A DNA stretch of 64,000 bases from Clostridia bacterium (GTDB lineage: Bacteria; Bacillota; Clostridia; TANB77; CAG-508), in NCBI GenBank assembly GCA_017626365.1, contig JAGAIV010000033.1, positions 124,001 to 188,000 of the forward strand, read 5' to 3'. Below are positions 56,432 through 64,000 of the stretch, piece by piece (within the stretch, counting starts at the first letter, position 1; every line of letters starts with the position of its first letter). The position numbers and the translations under genes are program-made. The notes under the pieces were generated by a model. That model made no database searches and was not told the DNA's origin. It worked only from the letters and a program-made list of their open reading frames with translations.

Positions 56432-56807
56432 CTATTTATCCTCCTCTTCTAAAATATGTGCTAAACTTGTTCCGAATAATTTGCTCAATATGTTCATCTT
56501 GTAAGCTATAATAAATCTGCTTTCCTTCACGTCTATATTTCACAAGTTTCGCATTTCTTAATATTTGTAACTGGTGTGATACAGTTGATTGATTTAAATC
56601 CAATAACTCACACAAATCACATACGCATAACTCTGTATTTAAAATACTACAAATAATACGAAGTCTTGTATTATCTGCAAATAACTTAAACATATTTGAT
56701 AATGTTTCAATTTGTTCTGTATCTGGTTCTGTACACTTTACTTCATTTATTTTTTGATAATGTGGATGCTTTTCTTCACATATAAATTCTAATTCTTTTT
56801 CTTCCAT
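56432..56807 (-). CDS. ArsR/SmtB-family metal sensor, C-terminus set by +1 shift at CGG
   Basis: Winged-helix repressor of cadA. LFADNTRLRIICSILNTELC, VCDLCELLDLNQSTVSHQLQ and VKYRREGKQIYYSLQDEHIE form the HTH and wing; Cys in ELCVCDLC is the usual metal site. In the zero frame an in-frame CGG (56472-56474) leads to NKFSTYFRRGG and a stop at 56436. Skipping C (ATT-C-GGA) gives GTSLAHILEEEDK, a far better match to the family's helical C-terminus, ending at TAG 56432-56434 next to cadA. This site is not visible as a broken gene, only by family comparison. 124 residues. Confidence 0.82.
56471..56474 (-). other. +1 frameshift site in arsR-type gene
   Basis: ATT C GGA ACA, 14 codons before the +1-frame stop. 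Confidence 0.75.
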
Positions 56808-56821
56808 ATTTTTATCCTTTT

Positions 56822-56873
56822 ATATGAATATATGTTCATATGTTAATATATATAATATTATATGTTTTGTCAA
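56822..56873 (-). promoter_or_regulatory. arsR-cadA promoter and ArsR-type operator
   Basis: TTGACA-like -35 (56868-56873), 17-bp spacer, TATATT -10 (56845-56850). Downstream, the imperfect palindrome ATATGAATATATGTTCATAT (56822-56841) fits SmtB/ArsR operators, so repression of its own operon is likely. Confidence 0.65.
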
Positions 56874-56888
56874 TACATTTTGTTAAAA

Positions 56889-56921
56889 AAAATAGAGTTG
56901 CATATTAATGCAACTCTATTT
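56889..56921 (-). terminator. Terminator after the RND pump gene
   Basis: AATAGAGTTGCAT/ATGCAACTCTATT stem with a 4-nt loop and T-run on the minus strand. Confidence 0.85.
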
Positions 56922-59900
56922 TTATTTATTTTTCTTCTTTTCTTTTTCTGCCTTTGGCTTTTTATCCTTATTCATCATCATATATAATGCTGGAACTAGG
57001 TATAGTGTTAGTATTGTTGAATATACTAATCCACCTATTGTTACAATTCCAAGTGGTTGTATCATTTCTGCTCCCATTCCCATACCTATTGCCATAGTTG
57101 ATAGTCCTAAAATCGTAGTAAGTGCTGTCATTAGGATTGGTTTTAATCTTGTTTTTCCTGTTTCTAATAAAGCATCTCTTACATTCATTCCTTTTTCTGA
57201 GCGTAACTGATTTGCATAGTCAATGAATACGATTCCATTATTTACAACAATACCTGCAAGCATTAGGAAACCTAGCATTGCAATTAAGCTAATTTCACAT
57301 CCTGTCATCCATAATGCAAATAGTCCTCCTGTAAAAGCAAGTGGAATTGTAAACATTACGATAAATGGTGATTTTAGTGATTGGAATTGTGCCACCATTA
57401 TTAAATAGATAAACACAACAGCAAGTAAAATCATTGTTGCTAAATCGGTTAAGGATTGATTAATTGTTTCACTTTCTCCTTGTAGTTCTACACTATATCC
57501 TTCTGGTGCTTTATATTCTTTTAATTTATTTTCTACTTCTCTTCCTACTAATCCAACATTACTATCTGTTTTAATAGTTGCAGATACGCTAATGTAACGT
57601 TCTTGATTATCGTGTGAAATTGATGCTAATCCATCTGCTTCTTCTATTGTTGCAATCTCAGATAATTTCACTTCTACTGTTTCATTGTTTTTCTTTCCAG
57701 ATAGTACGATAGATGCTAAATTATCTGTCATTGTTTTCTTTTCTTCTTGTTTTACTACAACAACTGGATAATCTTTATTATCAATAGTAACTTCAGTGGC
57801 TTCTTTTTCGTTTGTCACTTCTGCTGCTATTTTTTGATAAACCTGTGCAACCGTTAACCCATATTCCATTGCTTTATTTTTATCTACTGTTACTCTTTGC
57901 TCTTTTTGAGTTTCAGAAATTCCAGAATCAACTTCGCCAATTCCTTCCACTTGCTCTAGCATAGTAGTTACTTCTTTTGCAATTTCCTGTAATTTATCAG
58001 TTTCTTTTCCTTTTATTACAACTTGAATTCCAGATGACATCATAGAAGACATATCCATATTAGAAGTTTTTACACTAATTTCATAATCAGAATCACTCGT
58101 TAATTCATATATTTTATTAGCTATTTCTTTATTAGATAGTTTCTTATCTTCTTTTAAAATTGCATACATCGTAATAGAACTACTACTTCCGCTTGACATC
58201 GTTCCCATAGCACTTGAATCAATTGCACCAATTGTTTCTATCTCATCAATATTTTCTAATAACTTATCAATCATTTCATTTGCTTTATTTTGAGCATCTT
58301 TTGCTATTGTATCTTTTGGTGGAGTTATTGTAATTGATATTTGTGTTCCATCTACTTCTGGAATAAATGCAGTTCCCATTCTGCTTGCTAAAACTGCACT
58401 TGTTACTAATAGAACTAGGCATAAAGTAACAACAATTATTTTATGATTTAAAGCTACTTTCAAAGTTTTCTCATATATATTTGTAAATTTATCAAATAAC
58501 TTTGTTTCTTTTGGTTTTGTATTTTTAAACATCTTAGATGCCATGGCAGGCACTAGTGTAAGTGCTACAATTAAACTTGCAAGTAACGAATAAGCAATGG
58601 TTAGTCCCATATCGGTAAATAGTTGTCTTGATATTCCTTCAATAAATACAATTGGTAAGAATACACATACTGTTGTTAATGTAGAAGAAGCTATCGCTCC
58701 TGCTACTCTAGAAGCTCCTTGAATTGCTGCTTCTTTTACACTGCTTCCCTCTTTACGAAGTCTATATATATTTTCGATAACTACAATGGAGTTATCTACT
58801 AACATTCCAACCCCAAGTGCTAATCCAGATAGAGAAATAATATTAATTGTTACTCCTGTAAAGTACATTAATGCAATCGCAAATGTTAAGCTGATTGGAA
58901 TGGATAATGCAATAATAATCGTTGGTCTATAATCTTTTAAAAAGATAAATAGAATAATAACTGCTAGTATTGCTCCATATAATAAGTTTTCTAGCACTGT
59001 TCCTATAATTAAATCAATATAAACACCTTGGTTCATAAGTGTTGTAAAACGTACATTCTCATTTTCTAGTTTTTTCATTGTAGATTGAATTGTTTTACAA
59101 ACATCTGCTGTAGAAGATGTACTTTGTTTTTGAAAACTTAAAACAATCGCATTGTTTCCATTTACTTTTGCATATACTTCATCTGAATTATCGGTATAGC
59201 TAATGTCTGCTAAATCTCCAAGCGTAACATTTTTTAGACCTTCTATATCAAATGAACAAATTGTTAAGTTTTGAATTTCCTCTAAACTTGCAAATTTTTC
59301 TCCTACTTTTATTAGCATTTTATCATTTTGATTTTCTATGTACCCTGCTGGCATAGAGAAATTATTTGCCATTAAAATATTAGAAACCATCTCCTGTGTA
59401 ATAATTCCATCTATAGAAGCATTTTTTAATGCTTCATCACGAGCTGTTTCAAACTCTTTTATTCCTTTATTTAATTCTTCTTCTCCTTGTTCTAATTTTG
59501 AAGACGCTTTGCTAAGTTCAATGGTTAAAGTAGATTTTGCTACTTCTAATTGTTTTTGTTTTTCTTGTAAATTACTTTTTTGTGTTGCTATTTGCGTTTT
59601 TCCTACTGAAATTTGGTCTAAGCCTGTTTCTATTTCAGTTAATTGTTTTGTTGTTTCTTCCTTTAATTTTTCCGTTTTAGAAATAGAATTATTTAAAACT
59701 TCTAATTTTACTTTTTGTTCCTGTGTTAAGGCATTTCCTAACTTAACAAGCTCTGCCTTTTCAGAATTCATTTTATTAAGTAAAGTATCCATTCCTCCAA
59801 TTGTTTTGGTTAATGTCGTTTTTGTAAGCTTTAACCCTTCTTCTTTTGAAGCAATTTCACTCTCTTTTTTAGATATTGTAGCTAATCCTGTTTCAATACT

Positions 59901-60635
59901 TGCCATTCCATCATCTATTTTACTCATTTGCTCTTTCTGCTGTTTACTAAGTTCTTGTTTTCCTTTTTCTAGCTCTGTTTTTGCTTTATTTAATTCACCT
60001 TCTGCTTTTGATAATTTAGAATTTACACTATCTACTAGTTTTTTATTAATGCCATCTATTTTCTCTTGGTTTAATTTTATTTGGATTTGTTCTTCAATCA
60101 TTCCGGTTGTAGTAACAGATGCTACTCCATCGATTCTCTCTAATTCTGGTAATATATTGTTATTGACAAAAGATTTAATTTCTGCATTATCCATCTCGCC
60201 CACATCAACCGCTGTCATCATAACAGGTAACATATTTGGATTTATCTTACTAACAATTGGAGCTCCAATACTAGAATCGTCCCAAGCAGCTTTTATTAAA
60301 TCTAGTTTTCCGTTTAATTCAATTAATGCAGAATCCATATTAACATCACTAGAAAATTCTAATATAACCATAGAAGAATTTTCAGAAGATACAGAAGTTA
60401 TGTTTTTTACATTACTTACTGTTGCCATAGACTGTTCAATTGGTTTTGTTACAACATTTTCTACCTTTTCTGGACTTGCTCCTACATAAGTTGTTACAAT
60501 TAATGCATAAGGTAAGTCCATTTTAGGTAATAAGTCTGTTGTCATATTTGTAAAAGAAATAAAACCTAATATAATAATTAGAATAACTGCCACAAATATG
60601 GTAAATGGCTTTTTAACACTATAATTTGAAATCAT
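56922..60635 (-). CDS. RND-family efflux permease with coiled-coil insertion
   Basis: 1237 residues. The N-terminal membrane helix and porter region start SNYSVKKPFTIFVAVILIII; typical RND segments include MLPVMMTAVDVGEMDNAEIK, LSGLALGVGMLVDNSIVVIE (with the D in helix 4), and GMGMGAEMIQPLGIVTIGGL. Residues about 205-400 form an inserted long Lys/Glu coiled coil (SKAEGELNKAKTELEKGKQE and repeats) not found in AcrB. That may span the thick Gram-positive wall or replace an adaptor. Related to SwrC/YerP. No partner MFP or TolC is present, as expected for a Gram-positive. Confidence 0.9.
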   Translation of the reverse strand: MISNYSVKKPFTIFVAVILIIILGFISFTNMTTDLLPKMDLPYALIVTTYVGASPEKVENVVTKPIEQSMATVSNVKNITSVSSENSSMVILEFSSDVNMDSALIELNGKLDLIKAAWDDSSIGAPIVSKINPNMLPVMMTAVDVGEMDNAEIKSFVNNNILPELERIDGVASVTTTGMIEEQIQIKLNQEKIDGINKKLVDSVNSKLSKAEGELNKAKTELEKGKQELSKQQKEQMSKIDDGMASIETGLATISKKESEIASKEEGLKLTKTTLTKTIGGMDTLLNKMNSEKAELVKLGNALTQEQKVKLEVLNNSISKTEKLKEETTKQLTEIETGLDQISVGKTQIATQKSNLQEKQKQLEVAKSTLTIELSKASSKLEQGEEELNKGIKEFETARDEALKNASIDGIITQEMVSNILMANNFSMPAGYIENQNDKMLIKVGEKFASLEEIQNLTICSFDIEGLKNVTLGDLADISYTDNSDEVYAKVNGNNAIVLSFQKQSTSSTADVCKTIQSTMKKLENENVRFTTLMNQGVYIDLIIGTVLENLLYGAILAVIILFIFLKDYRPTIIIALSIPISLTFAIALMYFTGVTINIISLSGLALGVGMLVDNSIVVIENIYRLRKEGSSVKEAAIQGASRVAGAIASSTLTTVCVFLPIVFIEGISRQLFTDMGLTIAYSLLASLIVALTLVPAMASKMFKNTKPKETKLFDKFTNIYEKTLKVALNHKIIVVTLCLVLLVTSAVLASRMGTAFIPEVDGTQISITITPPKDTIAKDAQNKANEMIDKLLENIDEIETIGAIDSSAMGTMSSGSSSSITMYAILKEDKKLSNKEIANKIYELTSDSDYEISVKTSNMDMSSMMSSGIQVVIKGKETDKLQEIAKEVTTMLEQVEGIGEVDSGISETQKEQRVTVDKNKAMEYGLTVAQVYQKIAAEVTNEKEATEVTIDNKDYPVVVVKQEEKKTMTDNLASIVLSGKKNNETVEVKLSEIATIEEADGLASISHDNQERYISVSATIKTDSNVGLVGREVENKLKEYKAPEGYSVELQGESETINQSLTDLATMILLAVVFIYLIMVAQFQSLKSPFIVMFTIPLAFTGGLFALWMTGCEISLIAMLGFLMLAGIVVNNGIVFIDYANQLRSEKGMNVRDALLETGKTRLKPILMTALTTILGLSTMAIGMGMGAEMIQPLGIVTIGGLVYSTILTLYLVPALYMMMNKDKKPKAEKEKKKNK

Positions 60636-60673
60636 AAATAAAATTCAACGTCCTTTCTTTCTCCAAGTTTAAT

Positions 60674-60802
60674 GTTTCAGAGTAAATCAATATTTTTTAT
60701 GTAGCGACCAATGAGCAGTTGATTCGAAGAATCAACAAATGGGAGCATATGCGACCAGCGCAGGAATGGAGCGAAATAAAAAATATTGATTTATTCTGAA
60801 AC
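60674..60802. mobile_element. 129-bp element with 27-bp terminal inverted repeats
   Basis: Left end 60674-60700 and right end 60776-60802 are inverted copies of GTTTCAGA(G/A)TAAATCAATATTTTTTAT with one mismatch. The 75-bp centre is GC-richer and contains another palindrome, GTTGATTC-GAA-GAATCAAC (60719-60737). Without transposase, this resembles a MITE between the CmpB-like and RND genes. A structured RNA leader is the alternative. Confidence 0.5.
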
Positions 60803-60808
60803 CAGCAC

Positions 60809-61672
60809 TTACTTAGAATAACTTGGTGTAAATACTCTTACATAATATGGTTGAATATCTTTTAATACATCACAAATCCATATTACATTTCCATCTTCTC
60901 CTGTTAATTTTATATTCGGAAAAGTTTTCATCATTTTTTCGTCTGAAAAGTATTTTAAAGTAAACTCTTTTATATCTTCATTTTTGTATAATTCTGCACA
61001 TTCAAAGATATATTCATCATATGTTGCAAGTTTAAGATTATTCTTGGCTACTATTCTCGTAAAAAACATTTTTAAAGCAAAGCTCGTAATTAAAAAATCT
61101 ATAAACATAAATAAAATAAGAATAATACATACTGTTTTTAAAACTTTTGGAGAAATTTTTTCTTTTATTTTATCAATTAACTTATCTATTTTAGGATTGA
61201 AATGACTCATCAAGTAAATTGCCAAAATTCCCCAAAAGAAAGAAAATGCAATACATATTCTACCTTGTATATTAAATGCCATTTCTGAATAATCCCACCA
61301 TTTAATGTGAAATATCATTTCTCCTATCAAACTAATAACATACTCTACAATAGAACCAATTACAAATCCCCCAAAAAATAAAGTATAATTATTCTTTTTA
61401 AAACGCTGTAATAGTGGAATCATAATAACAGCGCCAACACCATAAATTGCACAAAATGGACCATATAAAAAACTCTTTCTACTTTCTATTACTCCTTTTG
61501 TAACGAATCCAAATAAAGTTTCAATAATAAATCCTACTACACTATAAATAATAAAATAAGCAAGTAATCTCCAAATACTAATTCCCGCTATCGTAAATTT
61601 CTTTTTTTCTTTCTTTTCTACAATTCTTTCTGTATTTTCTACTACATTTTCTTTTTCTATTGTTTGCTCCAT
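60809..61672 (-). CDS. CmpB-like putative ABC-transporter membrane protein
   Basis: 287 residues of the family annotated as ABC-transporter type IV (CmpB). RLLAYFIIYSVVGFIIETLF, VTKGVIESRKSFLYGPFCAI, and YGVGAVIMIPLLQRFKKNNY are its signature, with 4-5 further hydrophobic segments. The C-terminal 70 residues are soluble (LKYFSDEKMMKTFPNIKLTG). No ATPase is adjacent; the role is not known. Confidence 0.8.
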   Translation of the reverse strand: MEQTIEKENVVENTERIVEKKEKKKFTIAGISIWRLLAYFIIYSVVGFIIETLFGFVTKGVIESRKSFLYGPFCAIYGVGAVIMIPLLQRFKKNNYTLFFGGFVIGSIVEYVISLIGEMIFHIKWWDYSEMAFNIQGRICIAFSFFWGILAIYLMSHFNPKIDKLIDKIKEKISPKVLKTVCIILILFMFIDFLITSFALKMFFTRIVAKNNLKLATYDEYIFECAELYKNEDIKEFTLKYFSDEKMMKTFPNIKLTGEDGNVIWICDVLKDIQPYYVRVFTPSYSK

Positions 61673-61782
61673 ATATAATCTCCTTTATTTTCCATATCTT
61701 CCATTATACCAATTTTTTGTAAATATGTAAACTAAATTATACATATTTATTTGTGAATTTTTGGTGAATTTTGTATATAAAA

Positions 61783-61800
61783 AAAGAGGTTGCCCTCTTC
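61783..61800 (-). terminator. Terminator after galE
   Basis: AAGAGG/CCTCTT stem with a TTGC loop and T-run on the minus strand. Confidence 0.7.
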
Positions 61801-62845
<1,045 letters not shown>

Positions 62846-62859
62846 TTAAATTGTAAAGA

Positions 62860-62897
62860 AAAACCCCAACATATCTATAATTGATATGTTGGGGAAT
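62860..62897 (-). terminator. Terminator after the 62904 gene
   Basis: CCCCAACATATC/GATATGTTGGGG stem then TTTTT on the minus strand. Confidence 0.85.
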
Positions 62898-62903
62898 GGA
62901 GCC

Positions 62904-63371
62904 CTAGCATGGGCAGCCCTCCAAATTGGAGGTATAAATCTTTTGGGTTGATTTGTCAACTTTCTCAATCACAACATCACACCCAGAAAACTTGGGGGTT
63001 ACATCATACTCCGTTTCAGTAGCAATCAAGTTGCCTGATTCATCGTACAGAGACTGTTTTTCGTCATCTGTAACTTTAATAAGCACCTCACCTGCTACGT
63101 AGAAGAACTCTATCTTGCTTCTAACTGGTGCAGAAGTAATTTTACAGCACTGATTAATGCTATAAAAAACCACTTCACCTTTCGCACTGATACATTGTAC
63201 CAGTTTTCGTTCTCCTATACTGAATATTGTGAGTATTCTAAATTTTTCCCGTTTTACCTCCATTCTGGTTTTGGGAACATTCTTTTGACGGTAATAAAAA
63301 ATTATTACCTCATTATTGTTCACAACTATTCTCCGCTGCCTTCCGTTAATTTCGATTTGATTACTAATCAT
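62904..63371 (-). CDS. Unknown protein, foreign base composition, two in-frame CGG
   Basis: 155 residues, mostly beta-like (RILTIFSIGERKLVQCISAK, IEFFYVAGEVLIKVTDDEKQ) with no domain I know. It is clearly richer in G+C and uses codons rare in its neighbours. Two in-frame CGG codons (63333-63335, residue 13; 63249-63251, residue 41) are read in frame; +1 reading would hit a stop soon after each. It has AAGGAGC before the ATG and its own terminator. Best explained as a recent arrival, and perhaps not expressible if the host's CGG rule is absolute. Confidence 0.65.
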   Translation of the reverse strand: MISNQIEINGRQRRIVVNNNEVIIFYYRQKNVPKTRMEVKREKFRILTIFSIGERKLVQCISAKGEVVFYSINQCCKITSAPVRSKIEFFYVAGEVLIKVTDDEKQSLYDESGNLIATETEYDVTPKFSGCDVVIEKVDKSTQKIYTSNLEGCPC

Positions 63372-63500
63372 ATAAAAGCTCCTTCCTTTTGCTATAGTTT
63401 TATAGTTACTATATATTTAATTTTATCACATTATGTTAATAAATGCAAATTTATATTTTTATACTATAATTAATTTCTTTAATCTAGTTATTTCAACAAT

Positions 63501-63539
63501 AATATAGGGTCTACTAGCTGTACTAGTAGACCCTATATT
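63501..63539 (-). terminator. Terminator after the transglycosylase gene
   Basis: AATATAGGGTCTACTAG with CTAGTAGACCCTATATT arms, 5-nt loop, symmetrical; located past the stop at 63554. Confidence 0.75.
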
Positions 63540-63553
63540 CGTTATATTAATTG

Positions 63554-64000
63554 TTAATATAGTTTTTGATATATATTATAATCTCGTAAAATCTTCCTTA
63601 CATAATTATTAGTTTCTTTATAAGGCACATTTTCGATATCACTTCCATCTGTTTTAATAGTTCCTTGTTCAATCCATCGCTTTACATTTCCTTTTCCTGC
63701 ATTGTAAGCAGTTAATGCAAGAGGGATATTGTTATATTCTTTTAATAAATCAGAAAAGTATTTGGTTCCTAACCTTATATTTAACTCAGGATTGTATAAA
63801 GAAGATTTTTGGGTAAATGTCAAATCTAGCTTTGTTGCTAATTCTTCTGCTGTTGTATCCATTAATTGCATAAGGCCTATTGCTTGGCTAGAAGAAACAA
63901 CATTTGGGTTAAAGTTACTTTCTACCTTAATAATAGCAAAAATCAGTAACGGGTCTACCTCGTATTCTTCTGCATACTTATAGACATATTCGGAATATTT
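63554..64000 (-). CDS. Lytic transglycosylase, SLT domain (partial, N-terminus off the right edge)
   Basis: Cleaves peptidoglycan glycan strands. The frame is open to the right edge: YKYAEEYEVDPLLIFAIIKV, then ESNFNPNVVSSSQAIGLMQL with the catalytic Glu, PELNIRLGTKYFSDLLKEYN, LALTAYNAGKGNVKRWI and YVRKILRDYNIYQKLY. These are the SLT/Slt70 motifs in order. The signal or membrane segment would be beyond 64000. No in-frame CGG in the visible part. Confidence 0.9.
   Translation of the reverse strand, partial: KYSEYVYKYAEEYEVDPLLIFAIIKVESNFNPNVVSSSQAIGLMQLMDTTAEELATKLDLTFTQKSSLYNPELNIRLGTKYFSDLLKEYNNIPLALTAYNAGKGNVKRWIEQGTIKTDGSDIENVPYKETNNYVRKILRDYNIYQKLY

Noticed and set aside
59338..60489. 383-residue open frame opposite the RND gene
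   Set aside because: Shadow of the Lys/Glu-rich coiled coil, giving a Ser/Phe-rich nonsense protein without a ribosome site.

Overview
The window is about 64 kb of AT-rich DNA (roughly 30% G+C by eye) from a spore-forming member of the Clostridia. Evidence for this is spoIIM, spoIIP, the cotJABC operon, a VanW lipoprotein, remA-rpoZ, AGGAGG-type ribosome sites and Firmicute-style terminators. It resembles uncultivated gut clostridial genomes; a more exact placement would be a guess.

Most important observation: at least seven genes are readable only if the ribosome moves +1 at a CGG triplet. Nine sites are present: one in an unknown 493-residue protein, two in trxB, one in spoIIM, one in tmcAL, two in recJ, one in an arsR-type regulator and one in galE. 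At each site the zero frame reaches a CGG codon, one C is skipped, and the conserved protein resumes with GGA (8 sites) or GGT (1 site), encoding glycine. In my manual scan of the coding regions I found about 110 out-of-frame CGG triplets but only 12 in frame. Nine of the 12 are these shift sites, two lie in a gene of clearly foreign composition (62904-63371), and one is in a Cys-rich protein (45170-45739). CGG therefore behaves not as an ordinary arginine codon but as part of a four-base CGGN glycine signal, or a hungry codon causing constitutive +1 frameshifting.

Layout. 1-7.4 kb: pyruvate kinase (partial), alpha-glucan phosphorylase, an unknown membrane-anchored protein, an M15-like/peptidoglycan-binding protein, a nudix gene remnant, rlmD and tRNA-Leu. 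7.4-13.5 kb: DUF1540 protein, peroxiredoxin, the 493-residue unknown, a DnaB-like ATPase and a DUF4173-like membrane protein. 13.5-14.8 kb: trxA and trxB. 14.8-29.4 kb: one minus-strand surface-glycan cluster: GT2/GT4 glycosyltransferases, a Wzm/Wzt-type ABC exporter, a polymerase/ligase-like membrane protein, a WecE-like aminotransferase with a GNAT acetyltransferase, and a GtrB-like transferase with a paired SMR flippase and a GT-C-like membrane protein. 29.4-38.7 kb: rpmE, vanW, greA, folA-thyA, TetR, a cytidylate-kinase-like protein, rpoZ, remA, yicC and rsmE. 38.7-48.5 kb: xerD-like recombinase, spoIIM, PHP protein, coaE, rnhA, tmcAL, cotJABC and spoIIP. 48.5-64 kb: hisS, a metallo-hydrolase, rel, recJ, arsR-cadA, an RND pump with a coiled-coil insertion, a CmpB-like membrane protein, galE, a foreign-looking gene and a lytic transglycosylase (partial).

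Non-coding structure includes many stem-loop terminators, divergent promoters around 3.8 kb, a 14-bp inverted repeat around the tRNA-Leu promoter, hairpins that hide ribosome sites before the peroxiredoxin and DUF1540 genes, two related GC-rich palindromes, and a 129-bp element with 27-bp terminal inverted repeats. No CRISPR array, rRNA or intact transposase was seen.
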